Part shown: positions 8,826 through 16,869 of the stretch, piece by piece
Position numbering within the stretch: position 1 is the first letter of the stretch
How the letters are laid out: each line of letters starts with the position of its first letter
Origin: Hyphomonas sp.
Lineage (GTDB): Bacteria; Pseudomonadota; Alphaproteobacteria; Caulobacterales; Hyphomonadaceae
Length of the DNA: 64,000 nt
NCBI RefSeq assembly: GCF_013823385.1
Contig: NZ_PNMA01000012.1
Location: 33,987-97,986, forward strand
Reading direction: 5' to 3'
The notes under the pieces: model-generated
Databases searched by the model: none
What the model saw: the letters and a program-made list of their open reading frames with translations, nothing else
Told to the model about the DNA's origin: nothing
Program-made: the position numbers and the translations under genes

Positions 8826-9254
8826 ATGACGGCGATGAGCATTCAAGACGCCGCCGCCGACATTCGCGAAGAATTCTCCTGGCTGGAGGATTGGGAGGCC
8901 CGCTACGCCCACATCATCGATCTGGGAAAGCAGAATCCGCCGCTGGAAGCGGGTGAGCGTACCGAGGAAAACAAGGTACGCGGCTGCGCCTCGCAAGTCT
9001 GGATGGTCACCCGTATCGACAATGACCAGATCAATGTGCGGGCGGAGTCCGATGCGATGATTGTTTCCGGTCTCATCGCCCTGCTGATCCGTCTCTACTC
9101 CGGATCGGACCTGAAAGAAGCCGCGGCGTTCGACGCCGAAAGCTTTCTCGACGAGATCGGCGTCAAAGGCGCGTTGACGGCCCAGCGGTCCAACGGGCTC
9201 GCCTCAATGCTGGCGCGCATCCGGCGGGATGCCGGGGCCGCTCTGGCAGGCTGA
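8826..9254 (+). CDS. sufE: SufE-like Fe-S cluster assembly protein
   Basis: A 142-residue protein (141 or so depending on the ATG chosen; a second ATG lies at 8835). SufE accepts sulfur from the SufS cysteine desulfurase and stimulates it. The conserved core is visible: I..EF..LEDWEARYAHIIDLGK, then ENKVRGCASQVWM with the active cysteine in GCASQVW, and a C-terminal helical part ending NGLASMLARI. Length is typical. No suf operon partner is nearby. No clear Shine-Dalgarno sequence precedes either ATG. The gene begins directly behind a terminator, so its expression signals are not obvious. Confidence 0.92.
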   Translation: MTAMSIQDAAADIREEFSWLEDWEARYAHIIDLGKQNPPLEAGERTEENKVRGCASQVWMVTRIDNDQINVRAESDAMIVSGLIALLIRLYSGSDLKEAAAFDAESFLDEIGVKGALTAQRSNGLASMLARIRRDAGAALAG

Positions 9255-9260
9255 GCACCT

Positions 9261-9923
9261 TCAACGCGGCGCCTTGATCGCCAGATCATACGCCTCGATC
9301 AACGCCATCAGCGCAGCGAGGGCGGCCTTGTAAGCCCCGGGTTCCTCCAGCCCGGCCTCACGCGCAAAGGCTTTCGCCGTATCCGAACGGACCAGAAGGC
9401 TTTCAAGCTGACGGAACCTATCCAATCCAATCACGGCCTCCAGCGCAGCCAGACGTGACAGCGCCGCCTCCGGCCCCATACTTGGCGGCCTGCGTTCACC
9501 GAGCTTGGACGGGCGCGTGGACGCCTGATGCATATCGACAAGGAAACGCTGGCTGGCCGCCCTGAGCCTTGCCAGCTCGCCGGGCTTGCTGATGAGGTCA
9601 GCGGTGATCGTATCGAACAGGGAAACCGGCTTCTGCCCACGCCTTCCTTCCAGCAGCCTGACTGGCGGAGGAATGGCCGCGCCCGAAGGGGCAAGCGGCT
9701 GGATGGCAAGCCAACGCCGGGGCTTTTGCGGGTCCGCGTGCACCGCGCCTTCGGCCTTTAGCCGCCCCGCAATCAGCGGGGAAATGCACCCCGCAGCCGA
9801 CATCCTTGCATCCTGGCAACGATAGGCCCGCCACTGGCCGCCGCTTTCCACCAGCATGCCACCTGCCGCCAGCACGCGGCGCACCTGCGTTTCGCTCAAG
9901 GCGCGCAACCTCGCCCGGCTCAT
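9261..9923 (-). CDS. DUF6456-domain protein
   Basis: A 220-residue soluble protein. The N-terminal third (residues 1-75) is a compact basic segment with LSETQVRRVLAAGG and ISPLIAGRLKAEGAV, consistent with winged-helix-like DNA binding. The C-terminal part from about 130 (HRPSK-like GERRPPSMGPEAALSRLAALEAVIGLDRF) is the DUF6456 region found in alphaproteobacteria. Its ATG overlaps the stop codon of the upstream DnaA-like gene by four bases (ATGA), so the two are translationally coupled. In related genomes this family commonly sits beside such a DnaA-like HTH gene. The function is unknown; a role with DNA is inferred from the partner. Confidence 0.8.
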   Translation of the reverse strand: MSRARLRALSETQVRRVLAAGGMLVESGGQWRAYRCQDARMSAAGCISPLIAGRLKAEGAVHADPQKPRRWLAIQPLAPSGAAIPPPVRLLEGRRGQKPVSLFDTITADLISKPGELARLRAASQRFLVDMHQASTRPSKLGERRPPSMGPEAALSRLAALEAVIGLDRFRQLESLLVRSDTAKAFAREAGLEEPGAYKAALAALMALIEAYDLAIKAPR

Positions 9924-10264
9924 ACCGCCACCTCCGCAGCCCCCAGCAGGACAACCGACTGAATGCCGCTGGAAAGCTGTTCGATCCAGATGTCGAAATC
10001 CGCGTCCTCCCGATAATCCTCGATGATCCGGCAGGCATGGGAAATGGTCGAGCGGTCCCGGCCGAAGGCACGGGCGACGCGGGCAAGGCTCATTCCGCAG
10101 GCCGTATGGGTCAGATACATCGCAATATGCCGGGCGCGCGCATGGACCGGATTTCCACGCTCCTCCGACAGCACAGCCTCGGCCTTCAGGCCAAGGGCGT
10201 AAGCCACCAGCGCGCCCGCCAGATAGGCCCTGTCTTCATCTCTTTGGGGATTGAACTCCGCCAT
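9920..10264 (-). CDS. Stand-alone DnaA domain IV-like HTH protein
   Basis: A 114-residue protein that is essentially one helix-turn-helix domain. Residues about 43-80 read ARHIAMYLTHTACGMSLARVARAFGRDRSTISHAC in two runs, which parallels the DnaA-box recognition helices of DnaA (ARxIAMYLxRE...LSxxxIGxxFGxRDHTTVxHA). The ATPase domain is absent. In DnaA the signature reads DHTTV; here it is RDRSTIS, so binding specificity may differ. A GAGGAG site lies just upstream of the start. The gene is coupled to the DUF6456 gene. Binding to DnaA boxes or competition with DnaA is possible but unproven. Confidence 0.8.
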   Translation of the reverse strand: MAEFNPQRDEDRAYLAGALVAYALGLKAEAVLSEERGNPVHARARHIAMYLTHTACGMSLARVARAFGRDRSTISHACRIIEDYREDADFDIWIEQLSSGIQSVVLLGAAEVAV

Positions 10265-10364
10265 TCACCACTCCTCTTCGGTTATGAGGAGATCATAGCC
10301 GAGATCGAGAGGTGTAGGATAACTTTCCTATTCCAGCAAGCAAGTGCCCGGAAAATGCTGGGGA

Positions 10365-10865
10365 TCAGGCGGCAAAGCGTGACCTGGAATGTTGGATAAG
10401 CCCGTCATCCTTGGGGAGCGTCCGCAGCAGCCTGCGGCTCGGCAGCAGCTCATCATGGCACAGAACCTGGCTCAGCTGGCCATCATCGCCCACCAGTGGC
10501 AGACGCAGCCAGGCATGGATCCGGCCCTCGATCTCGATAATGCCGCCGACCGGCTCGCCCCGCTCCAGCGCAGCGGAAAGCCCAAGCGCATAACACTCGC
10601 CATGGGCGCCGGCGATTTCCGTCAGGCGCATACCCCGCACCTCAACCCCGAAAATCTCCCGCAGCCTCGACCCGGCGATCCGGAACCGGCATTCACCGGC
10701 CTCATCCACTTCGACGATCGAAATGCAGGCCAGCGCGCTGCGCAGGGCGCCGGGATCGATGTTGTCTCTTGCGACCCGCCCCTTGCCATCACGGCGCGAC
10801 TGCCAGTGCTGGATCAGCACTTCCTGAGCATCTGTGATACCGGCAAAAACATTCTGTTGACGCAT
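10365..10865 (-). CDS. PAS_5-type regulatory protein
   Basis: A 166-residue protein starting at ATG 10865; the frame is open to 10928 only through a weak TTG. The pattern EVLIQHWQSRRDGKGRVARDNIDPGALRSALACISIVEVDEAGECRFRIAGSRLREIFG (broken at several points) is that of the alphaproteobacterial PAS_5 family: an N-terminal helix followed by a PAS-like fold with RIAGSxLxxIFG. Such proteins are cytoplasmic and presumed sensory; the ligand is unknown. Its upstream region carries two inverted repeats, each with two GANTC sites, and a separate palindrome. This suggests cell-cycle or methylation-sensitive control. Confidence 0.75.
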   Translation of the reverse strand: MRQQNVFAGITDAQEVLIQHWQSRRDGKGRVARDNIDPGALRSALACISIVEVDEAGECRFRIAGSRLREIFGVEVRGMRLTEIAGAHGECYALGLSAALERGEPVGGIIEIEGRIHAWLRLPLVGDDGQLSQVLCHDELLPSRRLLRTLPKDDGLIQHSRSRFAA

Positions 10866-10880
10866 GACTGCCGCCCCCGC

Positions 10881-10933
10881 GGTGATTCGATAAGAATCAC
10901 CTATCGCGCGAGTAGACTCTGGGATCAAGAGTC
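10881..10933. promoter_or_regulatory. Double inverted repeat carrying four GANTC sites
   Basis: Two consecutive inverted repeats lie upstream of the PAS_5 gene. The first is GGTGATTC-N5-GAATCACC (10881-10901). The second is GACTCT-N7-AGAGTC (10915-10933). Each arm contains one GANTC sequence (10884, 10894, 10915, 10929), the target of the CcrM methylase in Caulobacterales. Chance expectation is about one such site per 256 bases. The first repeat would lie in the 5' leader or core promoter of the minus-strand gene starting at 10865. Confidence 0.55.
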
Positions 10934-10961
10934 GATGAAGGAATTTGTTAACACAGATTAG

Positions 10962-10973
10962 CGAAATATTTCG
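10962..10973. promoter_or_regulatory. Palindrome CGAAATATTTCG
   Basis: A perfect 12-base palindrome lies in the AT-rich stretch between mucR and the PAS_5 gene, followed by a partial copy (TTTCGATTTCGC). MucR-type regulators prefer AT-rich DNA, and mucR is the neighbouring gene, so a regulator site is plausible. The binding protein is not known. Confidence 0.4.
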
Positions 10974-11012
10974 TTTCGATTTCGCAATGACCTGTATTTT
11001 CTTGCGCTATGC

Positions 11013-11444
11013 TTAGCGTTCTTGGCGGCCGAGGCCCATTTTCTTGGCCAGTTTTGACCGCTGCGCAGAATAACCTGGGGCGACCATGGGATAGTCTGCC
11101 GGCAGGCCCCACTTCTCGCGATACTCATCCGGCGACATGTCATATTTTGACCGCAGGTGCCGTTTCAGCGATTTGAACTTCAGCCCGTCTTCGAGGCAGA
11201 TCAGATAGTCGTGCTGTATGGATTTCTTCACGGAAACAGCCGGTTTCAGCCGCTCCGGTTCGCGTATGGGATCGCCAAGTTCCACGAGGGAGCGGTGAAC
11301 ATTGCGAATCAAGTCCGGAAGTTCTGTCGTCTGCACCGCATTATTCCGGACATAAGCAGCCACAATTTCTGTAGCATATACAACGAAATCGTTCGATCTG
11401 ACCGACACGTTCTCTTCTTCCGGCATACCCTGCACCCCGTCCAT
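11013..11444 (-). CDS. mucR: MucR/Ros family transcriptional regulator
   Basis: A zinc-finger-type regulator of about 143 residues. The N-terminal half (VVYATEIVAAYVRNNAVQTTELPDLIRNVHRSL) is the oligomerisation region. The C-terminal DNA-binding part has YLICLEDGLKFKSLKRHL, then RSKYDMSPDEYREKWGLPADYPMVAPGY. The finger has C-x2-D (CLED) in place of the C-x2-C of Ros, a form common in Caulobacter-like MucR. MucR proteins control cell-cycle and envelope genes in alphaproteobacteria. The start is uncertain: ATG 11444 is used here, while TTG 11474, GTG 11465 and ATG 11426 are in frame. Confidence 0.93.
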   Translation of the reverse strand: MDGVQGMPEEENVSVRSNDFVVYATEIVAAYVRNNAVQTTELPDLIRNVHRSLVELGDPIREPERLKPAVSVKKSIQHDYLICLEDGLKFKSLKRHLRSKYDMSPDEYREKWGLPADYPMVAPGYSAQRSKLAKKMGLGRQER

Positions 11445-11570
11445 TACTTGGGAAGCGTATGTCACCTCTGACAAAGGTCAAATACAGAAATTCCGAGACT
11501 GTCTGACAGGCCGCCAGGCGGGCGGCCTCCATTGAGGTTTTATTGCATCCGTGAGCGCGTGTCCCGGGCA

Positions 11571-11605
11571 GGAAAAACGGGCCAGCCGGGGTTTCCGGCT
11601 GGCCG
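11571..11605 (-). terminator. Rho-independent terminator of the Mrp operon
   Basis: A 10-base-pair stem (GGCCAGCCGG at 11580-11589 with its complement at 11595-11604) and a five-base loop. On the minus strand the stem is followed by CCGTTTTTCC. It lies immediately after the last gene of the operon (stop at 11611). Confidence 0.85.
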
Positions 11606-11610
11606 TTTCG

Positions 11611-13389
11611 TCAGCTCGACAGGAAGGACATCAACAGCACAGCCGCCAGGATAACGGCGGTCCAGATCGATGCGCCGCCGGACAAACCACCCCGCGCGAT
11701 CTCTCCTCGCGGACTGAAGGCAGATTCCAGCCGCTTGTAGGCCCTCTCCGACAGCCGCGAGAACATGGCGGACATCGCCGGCCCCATCTTGCCCCAGACC
11801 GTGCCCGACCATTGCACGAAGCCGTAGCCGGCCTTGCGGTAGAACCAGTCGGTATCGAGGATCGTGCCGGGCTTCTCTGCCGGATAGAGCGCGAAGCGCT
11901 TGAGCAGAATGAAGGCAAAGGTAGCCAGTACCAGAAGCTGCATCTGGGTGAGGATGTGCTCCAGCGTGAAGGGCTGATAGCTGGAAGCCTCAACCGGATA
12001 TGGCAGCAGGCTGTAGAGCCACTGATAGCCAAAGCCCGGAATGATCGCGGGGAGGCCGACGGCGATACACAGGAAAGCGGCCATACCCATTGCCAGAAGC
12101 ATGTTGAATGGCGCTTCCTTCACCCGCTTGCCACTGTCGTGGCCGAAGAAGGCAAAGTACGGGATCTTGATGCCCGAATGCTCAAGCACACCTGCCGAGG
12201 CAAAGAGCAGCATCAGCCAGACGACAACCATGCCGGCATCCGACACGCCTTCATACGCCACCGCGCTCATTGTCAGCGACTTGGCGACGAAGCCGGAGAA
12301 GAGCGGGAAGGCCGAGATCGACAGGCCGCCGATGATGCAGAACAGCGTCGTCCAGGGCATGGAGCGGTAAAGCCCGCCCAGTTCCGACGCCTTGGTCGTA
12401 CCGGTACGGTAAAGCACCGCGCCCATGCTCATGAACAGCAGGGCCTTGTAGATGATGTGCGCAAAAGCATGCGCGCTGGCGCCATTCAGGGCGAGCGCGT
12501 TGCCCACCCCGGCTGTGCCGACCCCGATGGCGCAGATCATGAAGCCGACCTGGTTGTTCAGCGAATAGGCCAGAACCCGGCGCAGATCGTTCTCGATCAC
12601 GGCGAAGAAGACCGGGAAGACGGTCATGATGGCGCCGATCCAGATCAGCGCATCGAAGCCTGGGAACAGGCGCGCAAAACCATAAACCGCAAGCTTCGTG
12701 GTGAAGGCAGACAGCACCACCGCCCCGACCACGGAGGCCTTGGGATAGGAATCCTGCAGCCAGTTATGCATGAAGGGGAAGGCCGCCTTGATGCCGAGCG
12801 CGATGAATATGTAGATCGCGCCGGGATCGCTGAAGCTCTGGAAGGCCTCGAGCGAGAGCGTGCCATTGTAGCGCCAGACATAGGACAGGCCATCGAGCAG
12901 GATCACGCCCGACAGGATCTGGATCACCAGATAACGCATCGAGGCAAAGTAGGCCGCCCGCGTGCCCGCCTGCAGCACCAGGAACACCGAGGTAATGGCG
13001 GTGATTTCCCAGAAGATGAACAGCGTCATCAGGTCGCCCGCAAAGCTCGCCGAAACCGCCGCGCCGGCATAGGCCAGCGCCATGCCATCCTGGCGGGGAT
13101 TGTTCGTGTGCAGCGCATAGATGGCATTGAGCAAAGACGCGATCAGGAAGGCGAGGCCGAAGATGAAGTTCAGGCTGTCGACGCGGTAAAAGCTGAAGGT
13201 GATGTCGAGCGCTTCGGCGGTCAGCAGGTCCACCTCATGTGGCGCCATCACGAGCAGCGCGATCGCGACGATGGGCGTGCCGACGGTAAGCACCTGGCGA
13301 ACCTGGCGGTATGGGATGAAAAGGGCAGCGATGCCCACAAGGATCATCAGCCAGCCGGGATTGAGGGCAGCAAGCCAAGCCGGCATCAT
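11611..13389 (-). CDS. Mrp antiporter MrpD/NuoL-like subunit (third copy)
   Basis: A 592-residue polytopic membrane protein of the NuoL/M/N (proton-conducting) family, longer than the other two D-like subunits of the operon. The conserved core includes GIKAAFPFMHNWLQDSYPKASVVGAVVLSAFTTKLAVYG in separate runs, with the lysine and glutamate residues used in ion translocation, and NDLRRVLAYSLNNQVG. The extra C-terminal length could supply an additional helix as in NuoL/MrpA. It is the last gene of the operon and overlaps the preceding small membrane gene by four bases. It may stand in for the N-terminal half of MrpA, which is missing as a full-length gene. Confidence 0.9.
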   Translation of the reverse strand: MMPAWLAALNPGWLMILVGIAALFIPYRQVRQVLTVGTPIVAIALLVMAPHEVDLLTAEALDITFSFYRVDSLNFIFGLAFLIASLLNAIYALHTNNPRQDGMALAYAGAAVSASFAGDLMTLFIFWEITAITSVFLVLQAGTRAAYFASMRYLVIQILSGVILLDGLSYVWRYNGTLSLEAFQSFSDPGAIYIFIALGIKAAFPFMHNWLQDSYPKASVVGAVVLSAFTTKLAVYGFARLFPGFDALIWIGAIMTVFPVFFAVIENDLRRVLAYSLNNQVGFMICAIGVGTAGVGNALALNGASAHAFAHIIYKALLFMSMGAVLYRTGTTKASELGGLYRSMPWTTLFCIIGGLSISAFPLFSGFVAKSLTMSAVAYEGVSDAGMVVVWLMLLFASAGVLEHSGIKIPYFAFFGHDSGKRVKEAPFNMLLAMGMAAFLCIAVGLPAIIPGFGYQWLYSLLPYPVEASSYQPFTLEHILTQMQLLVLATFAFILLKRFALYPAEKPGTILDTDWFYRKAGYGFVQWSGTVWGKMGPAMSAMFSRLSERAYKRLESAFSPRGEIARGGLSGGASIWTAVILAAVLLMSFLSS

Positions 13390-13829
13390 TCTTCTCCCTC
13401 AAAGGCTTTGGGTTCGCCCGCATTCAGGCGGTCAGCAATCGCCGGATCGATATCGGCAGGCGGACCGCTGAGATCGCCATAATAGTTTTCGTCACGGCGC
13501 AGCAGCTTGCCGAGCGGCCAGCCCATGAGCACGACGAACGAGAACGCCGCAAAGCCCCACAGCGCGTAAAAACCGACAGCATTTGCGATGCCGATCTTTT
13601 CATGCCGGGGCACCACAAGATCGAGCAGAACCAGCAGGATCGACAGGCCAGCCATGCCCCAGAAGATGATCCCGCCAATGCCCTTCTTCTCGGTCCAGCC
13701 GAAGAGCACCCGCGACATCGGATGAATGCCGTCTTCCGAAGTCCGGCTCATGGCATTCACCTTTTCAGCCGCCGTTTTCACGAAGCGGCCGGACGTATCC
13801 CGGACGGGAGGGGTCGTGTCGTTGCTCAT
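13386..13829 (-). CDS. Small membrane protein of the Mrp operon, unknown
   Basis: A 147-residue protein with a polar N-terminus and two hydrophobic helices (about 53-71 and 83-103: GIIFWGMAGLSILLVLLDLVV and FYALWGFAAFSFVVLMG). The C-terminal tail is acidic, with RRDENYYGD. I recognise no standard Mrp subunit. It sits between two D-like subunits and overlaps both neighbours by four bases, so it is very likely made in stoichiometry with the complex. An accessory or assembly subunit is the simplest reading. Confidence 0.8.
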   Translation of the reverse strand: MSNDTTPPVRDTSGRFVKTAAEKVNAMSRTSEDGIHPMSRVLFGWTEKKGIGGIIFWGMAGLSILLVLLDLVVPRHEKIGIANAVGFYALWGFAAFSFVVLMGWPLGKLLRRDENYYGDLSGPPADIDPAIADRLNAGEPKAFEGEE

Positions 13830-15334
13830 GGCAGCGCGGCCTCCTGAACTGTGGTTGTGGCCGCATCCAGCGCGGGCGCAAGGAAATCTCCCATCGGATC
13901 AACCAGCAGGAAGAGGATGAGGCAAAGGAAGGCGGTGAACAGCGGCGCCGCCACCGTCAGCGCGGGCGCCCCGCCCGGCCGCTTGAATTCCTTCACCGGA
14001 GCTTCCGGTGGCGGCGGCATCAGCGCCAGGATCGGGATCGGCAGCAGATAGGCAATGTTCAGCACCGAAGACGCAATCAGGATGAACGGCACCCAGTCTG
14101 CCCCACGGTCGACCGCGCCCTGCATCAGCTCATACTTCGGCCAGTCCCCAGCAAAGGGCGGCACCCCGATGATCGAGAGGGAGGCCATGAAGAAGGCGAT
14201 GAAGATCAGCGGCATCTTCCGGCCAAGGCCGCGCATGTCGGAGATATTGGTGAGACCCGTGGCCACATAGATAGCCCCGGCGCACATGAAGAGCGTGATC
14301 TTGGCAACGGCGTGGGCCGCGATCTGCAGCGAGCCGCCCATGAAGCCGGCCTTGTCCGCCAGCATGGCACCGAGCGTGACATAGGCCAGCTGCGCCACCG
14401 TTGAATAGGCAAGACGCGCCTTGAGATTGTCCTTGGTCAACGCAATCAGCGACGCGACCACAATGGTGATACAGGCCACATCCATCAGGAATTCGCGGGA
14501 TGGGGTCGCGTTCAGCAGGTCAGCGCCGAAGATATACATCGACACCTTCAGCACCGTGAACACCCCTGCCTTCACGACCGCCACGGCGTGCAGCAGCGCA
14601 GAGACCGGCGTTGGCGCCACCATCGCGTTCGGGAGCCAGAAATGGAACGGCATGAGCGCCGCCTTGCCGATACCGAACACGAACAGCAGCAGCAGCGCGC
14701 TGGCAACGACCGGCGAAATCTGGACATTCGCCAGAAGGCCGCCCTCGACAAAGTCGAGCCGCTGACCGGCCACGAACCAGGTCCACATGATGGCTGTCAG
14801 GAAGAAGCCGATGGAGGTGCCAAGCAGGGTCAGCAGGTAGATGCGCGCGCCGCGCTGGGCGGCTGCGTCTCCCTTGTGCGCGACCAGCGGATAGGTCGAC
14901 AGCGTCAGCACTTCATAGAAGATGAAAAGCGTGAACAGGTTGGCCGCCGACGCAACGCCCATGGCGCCGCAGATGGCGATGGCGAAGCAGATGTAGAAGC
15001 GCGTCTGGTTCCGCTCGCGGTTCCCGCGCATGTAGCCGATGGAATAGAACGAGTTCACGATCCACAGGCCGCTGGCCACGATCGCAAACAATGCGCCGAG
15101 CGGCTCCAGCTTGAACGCAATCTCCAGCCCCGGCGCGGCCTGGCCGACGAACAGTTCCGGGCGCGCGCCAGACGACACCAGCGCCGCCAGCTGGATCACC
15201 ACCGCAAACAGGGCAATCGATCCGACAATCGTGACACCTTCCCGGATGTTCGGGAACTTGCCCATGGCGGCAATGCCCGCCGCGATCATCAGCGGCAGGA
15301 GAATGACGGCGGCAATGAGGGTTTCCGGGGTCAT
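13826..15334 (-). CDS. mrpD: Mrp antiporter subunit D (second copy)
   Basis: A 502-residue polytopic protein with about 14 hydrophobic segments, in the NuoL/M/N-MrpA/D family. The key translocation segment is visible: GKAALMPFHFWLPNAMVAPTPVSALLHAVAVVKAGVF in separate runs, then KDNLKARLAYSTVAQLAYVTLG. It takes part in secondary cation/proton exchange in the inner membrane. It overlaps the upstream mrpD copy and the downstream small membrane gene by four bases each. The HAVAVVKAG motif is of the NuoL/MrpA type, so it may occupy a MrpA-like position in the complex. Confidence 0.92.
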   Translation of the reverse strand: MTPETLIAAVILLPLMIAAGIAAMGKFPNIREGVTIVGSIALFAVVIQLAALVSSGARPELFVGQAAPGLEIAFKLEPLGALFAIVASGLWIVNSFYSIGYMRGNRERNQTRFYICFAIAICGAMGVASAANLFTLFIFYEVLTLSTYPLVAHKGDAAAQRGARIYLLTLLGTSIGFFLTAIMWTWFVAGQRLDFVEGGLLANVQISPVVASALLLLFVFGIGKAALMPFHFWLPNAMVAPTPVSALLHAVAVVKAGVFTVLKVSMYIFGADLLNATPSREFLMDVACITIVVASLIALTKDNLKARLAYSTVAQLAYVTLGAMLADKAGFMGGSLQIAAHAVAKITLFMCAGAIYVATGLTNISDMRGLGRKMPLIFIAFFMASLSIIGVPPFAGDWPKYELMQGAVDRGADWVPFILIASSVLNIAYLLPIPILALMPPPPEAPVKEFKRPGGAPALTVAAPLFTAFLCLILFLLVDPMGDFLAPALDAATTTVQEAALP

Positions 15335-16869
15335 CGGAACGCCTCCAGACCAAGGGCAGCCACGGCCCCGTCACGGGCAAGGCCCAGCGGGAAATCGGCG
15401 GCAATGCCGAAATAAAGATTGGCGAGCGCCAGTATCCAGAGCGGCACAAGGATAAGCAGCGGCGCCTCCTTATGGGTTTTGCGCGGGTTGATGGGCGGCT
15501 GGAAGAATGCCGCCTGCAGAATGCGGCCGACATAGAAGACAGCCAGGAAGCTGGAGAACACGACGAGCAGCACCGCCCACCACCAGCCTTCGGCAAACAG
15601 CGCGTAGCCGAGCTGCAGCTTGGAGATGAAGCCTGCCGTGAGCGGCACGCCGATCAGCGAAAGACCGGCAATTGCGAAGGCCGTCATCGTCCATGGCGCC
15701 GTGCGGCCAAGGCCGGCAAAGTCACGTATCGTCGTGCCCTGATGGGTCATCACGATCCCGGCAATGGCCATGAACAGCGCGCCCTTCATCAGGGCGTGGT
15801 TGAAGAGGTGAAGCAGGCCCGCCGCCACGCCCGGCGCGGTGGCCAGTGACACGCCCAGCAGCATGTAGCCAACCTGCGCTACAGAGGAATAGGCCAGGAC
15901 GCGGCGCACATCGGTCTGGAACACCGCCTGGAAGCTGCAGATGACCATCGCTGCAATTCCCAGCGGCGCCAGGATCCAGGAGAAGCTTGCCAACTCAAAG
16001 CTGTATTCCGGGCGGAACACCGTGAACAGGAAGCGCACCAGCGCGTAGAGCGCCACCTTGGTTGCCGTTGCCGAGAGGAAAACGGTGACGAAGCTCGGGC
16101 TGTAGGAATAGGCGTTGGGCAGCCATTGGTGGAGCGGCCACATCGCGGCCTTCAGGCCGAGGCCGACGATGATGAACGCGAAGCCGACCTGAACCGACCG
16201 GCTGGTGGTGAGCGCCGGAAGGCGGTCTGCAATATCGGCCATGTTCAGCGTACCGGTGGCCGCATAGAGGAAGCCGATACCGATGATGTAGAAGCTGGCG
16301 CCCAGCGTACCCATGATCAGATAGTTGAAGGCCGCCGGCAGCGCCCGCCGATCGCGCTGCGCACCCATGGCAACCATCACATAGGTGGCCAGCGAACTGA
16401 TCTCCAGGAAGACGAAAAGGTTGAACGCATCCCCTGTCGAGGCGACGCCCAGGAGGCCCGCCATGCAGAGCAGGAAGGCCGCGTAGAACATGCCGAGCTT
16501 GTTGCGGTTCTTGAGCTCGGAGGCAATCGTGGGCCAGGAAAATACCGATGCCAGAAAGCCGATACCGGTCACCAGCAGCAGGATCATCGCATTCAGCGCA
16601 TCGGTCCGGAACTCGATGCCGATGGGCGGCGGCCAGCGGCCGATTTCATAGGACAGGACCCCTGTCGGCGAGGATTGCACCAGCCCCAGCGTGACGATGG
16701 CCAGATAGAAGGATACCGCCGCCGTCAGGACGGAAATGAGCCAGGCCGCACGCCCGTTGGGCAGGATCGCCACGAGCGGCGCAATCAGCATCGGCACTGC
16801 AACGATCAGTATCGGCGCGTGCGCAAGCGCCCAGGCGGGCGCGGAGGTCAGCACGGATTCCAGCGTCAT
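15331..16869 (-). CDS. mrpD: Mrp antiporter subunit D (first copy)
   Basis: A 512-residue polytopic protein. Motifs GLKAAMWPLHQWLPNAYSYSPSFV and FLSATATKVALYALVR match canonical MrpD more closely than the other two copies do. DVRRVLAYSSVAQVGYMLLG and the broken-helix region MTHQGTTIRDFAGLG follow. MrpD is a core ion-translocating subunit of the multi-gene Mrp Na+(K+)/H+ antiporter. It overlaps mrpC upstream and the second D copy downstream by four bases each. Confidence 0.94.
   Translation of the reverse strand: MTLESVLTSAPAWALAHAPILIVAVPMLIAPLVAILPNGRAAWLISVLTAAVSFYLAIVTLGLVQSSPTGVLSYEIGRWPPPIGIEFRTDALNAMILLLVTGIGFLASVFSWPTIASELKNRNKLGMFYAAFLLCMAGLLGVASTGDAFNLFVFLEISSLATYVMVAMGAQRDRRALPAAFNYLIMGTLGASFYIIGIGFLYAATGTLNMADIADRLPALTTSRSVQVGFAFIIVGLGLKAAMWPLHQWLPNAYSYSPSFVTVFLSATATKVALYALVRFLFTVFRPEYSFELASFSWILAPLGIAAMVICSFQAVFQTDVRRVLAYSSVAQVGYMLLGVSLATAPGVAAGLLHLFNHALMKGALFMAIAGIVMTHQGTTIRDFAGLGRTAPWTMTAFAIAGLSLIGVPLTAGFISKLQLGYALFAEGWWWAVLLVVFSSFLAVFYVGRILQAAFFQPPINPRKTHKEAPLLILVPLWILALANLYFGIAADFPLGLARDGAVAALGLEAFR

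Noticed and set aside
11150..11200. Apparent broken zinc finger of MucR (CLED instead of CxxC)
   Set aside because: The C-x2-D form is common in Caulobacter-like MucR proteins, so it is not a defect.
11551..13482. 643-codon plus-strand frame
   Set aside because: Antisense to the NuoL-like subunit and its neighbour, whose membrane helices and motifs are plain. The opposite frame has an implausible composition.
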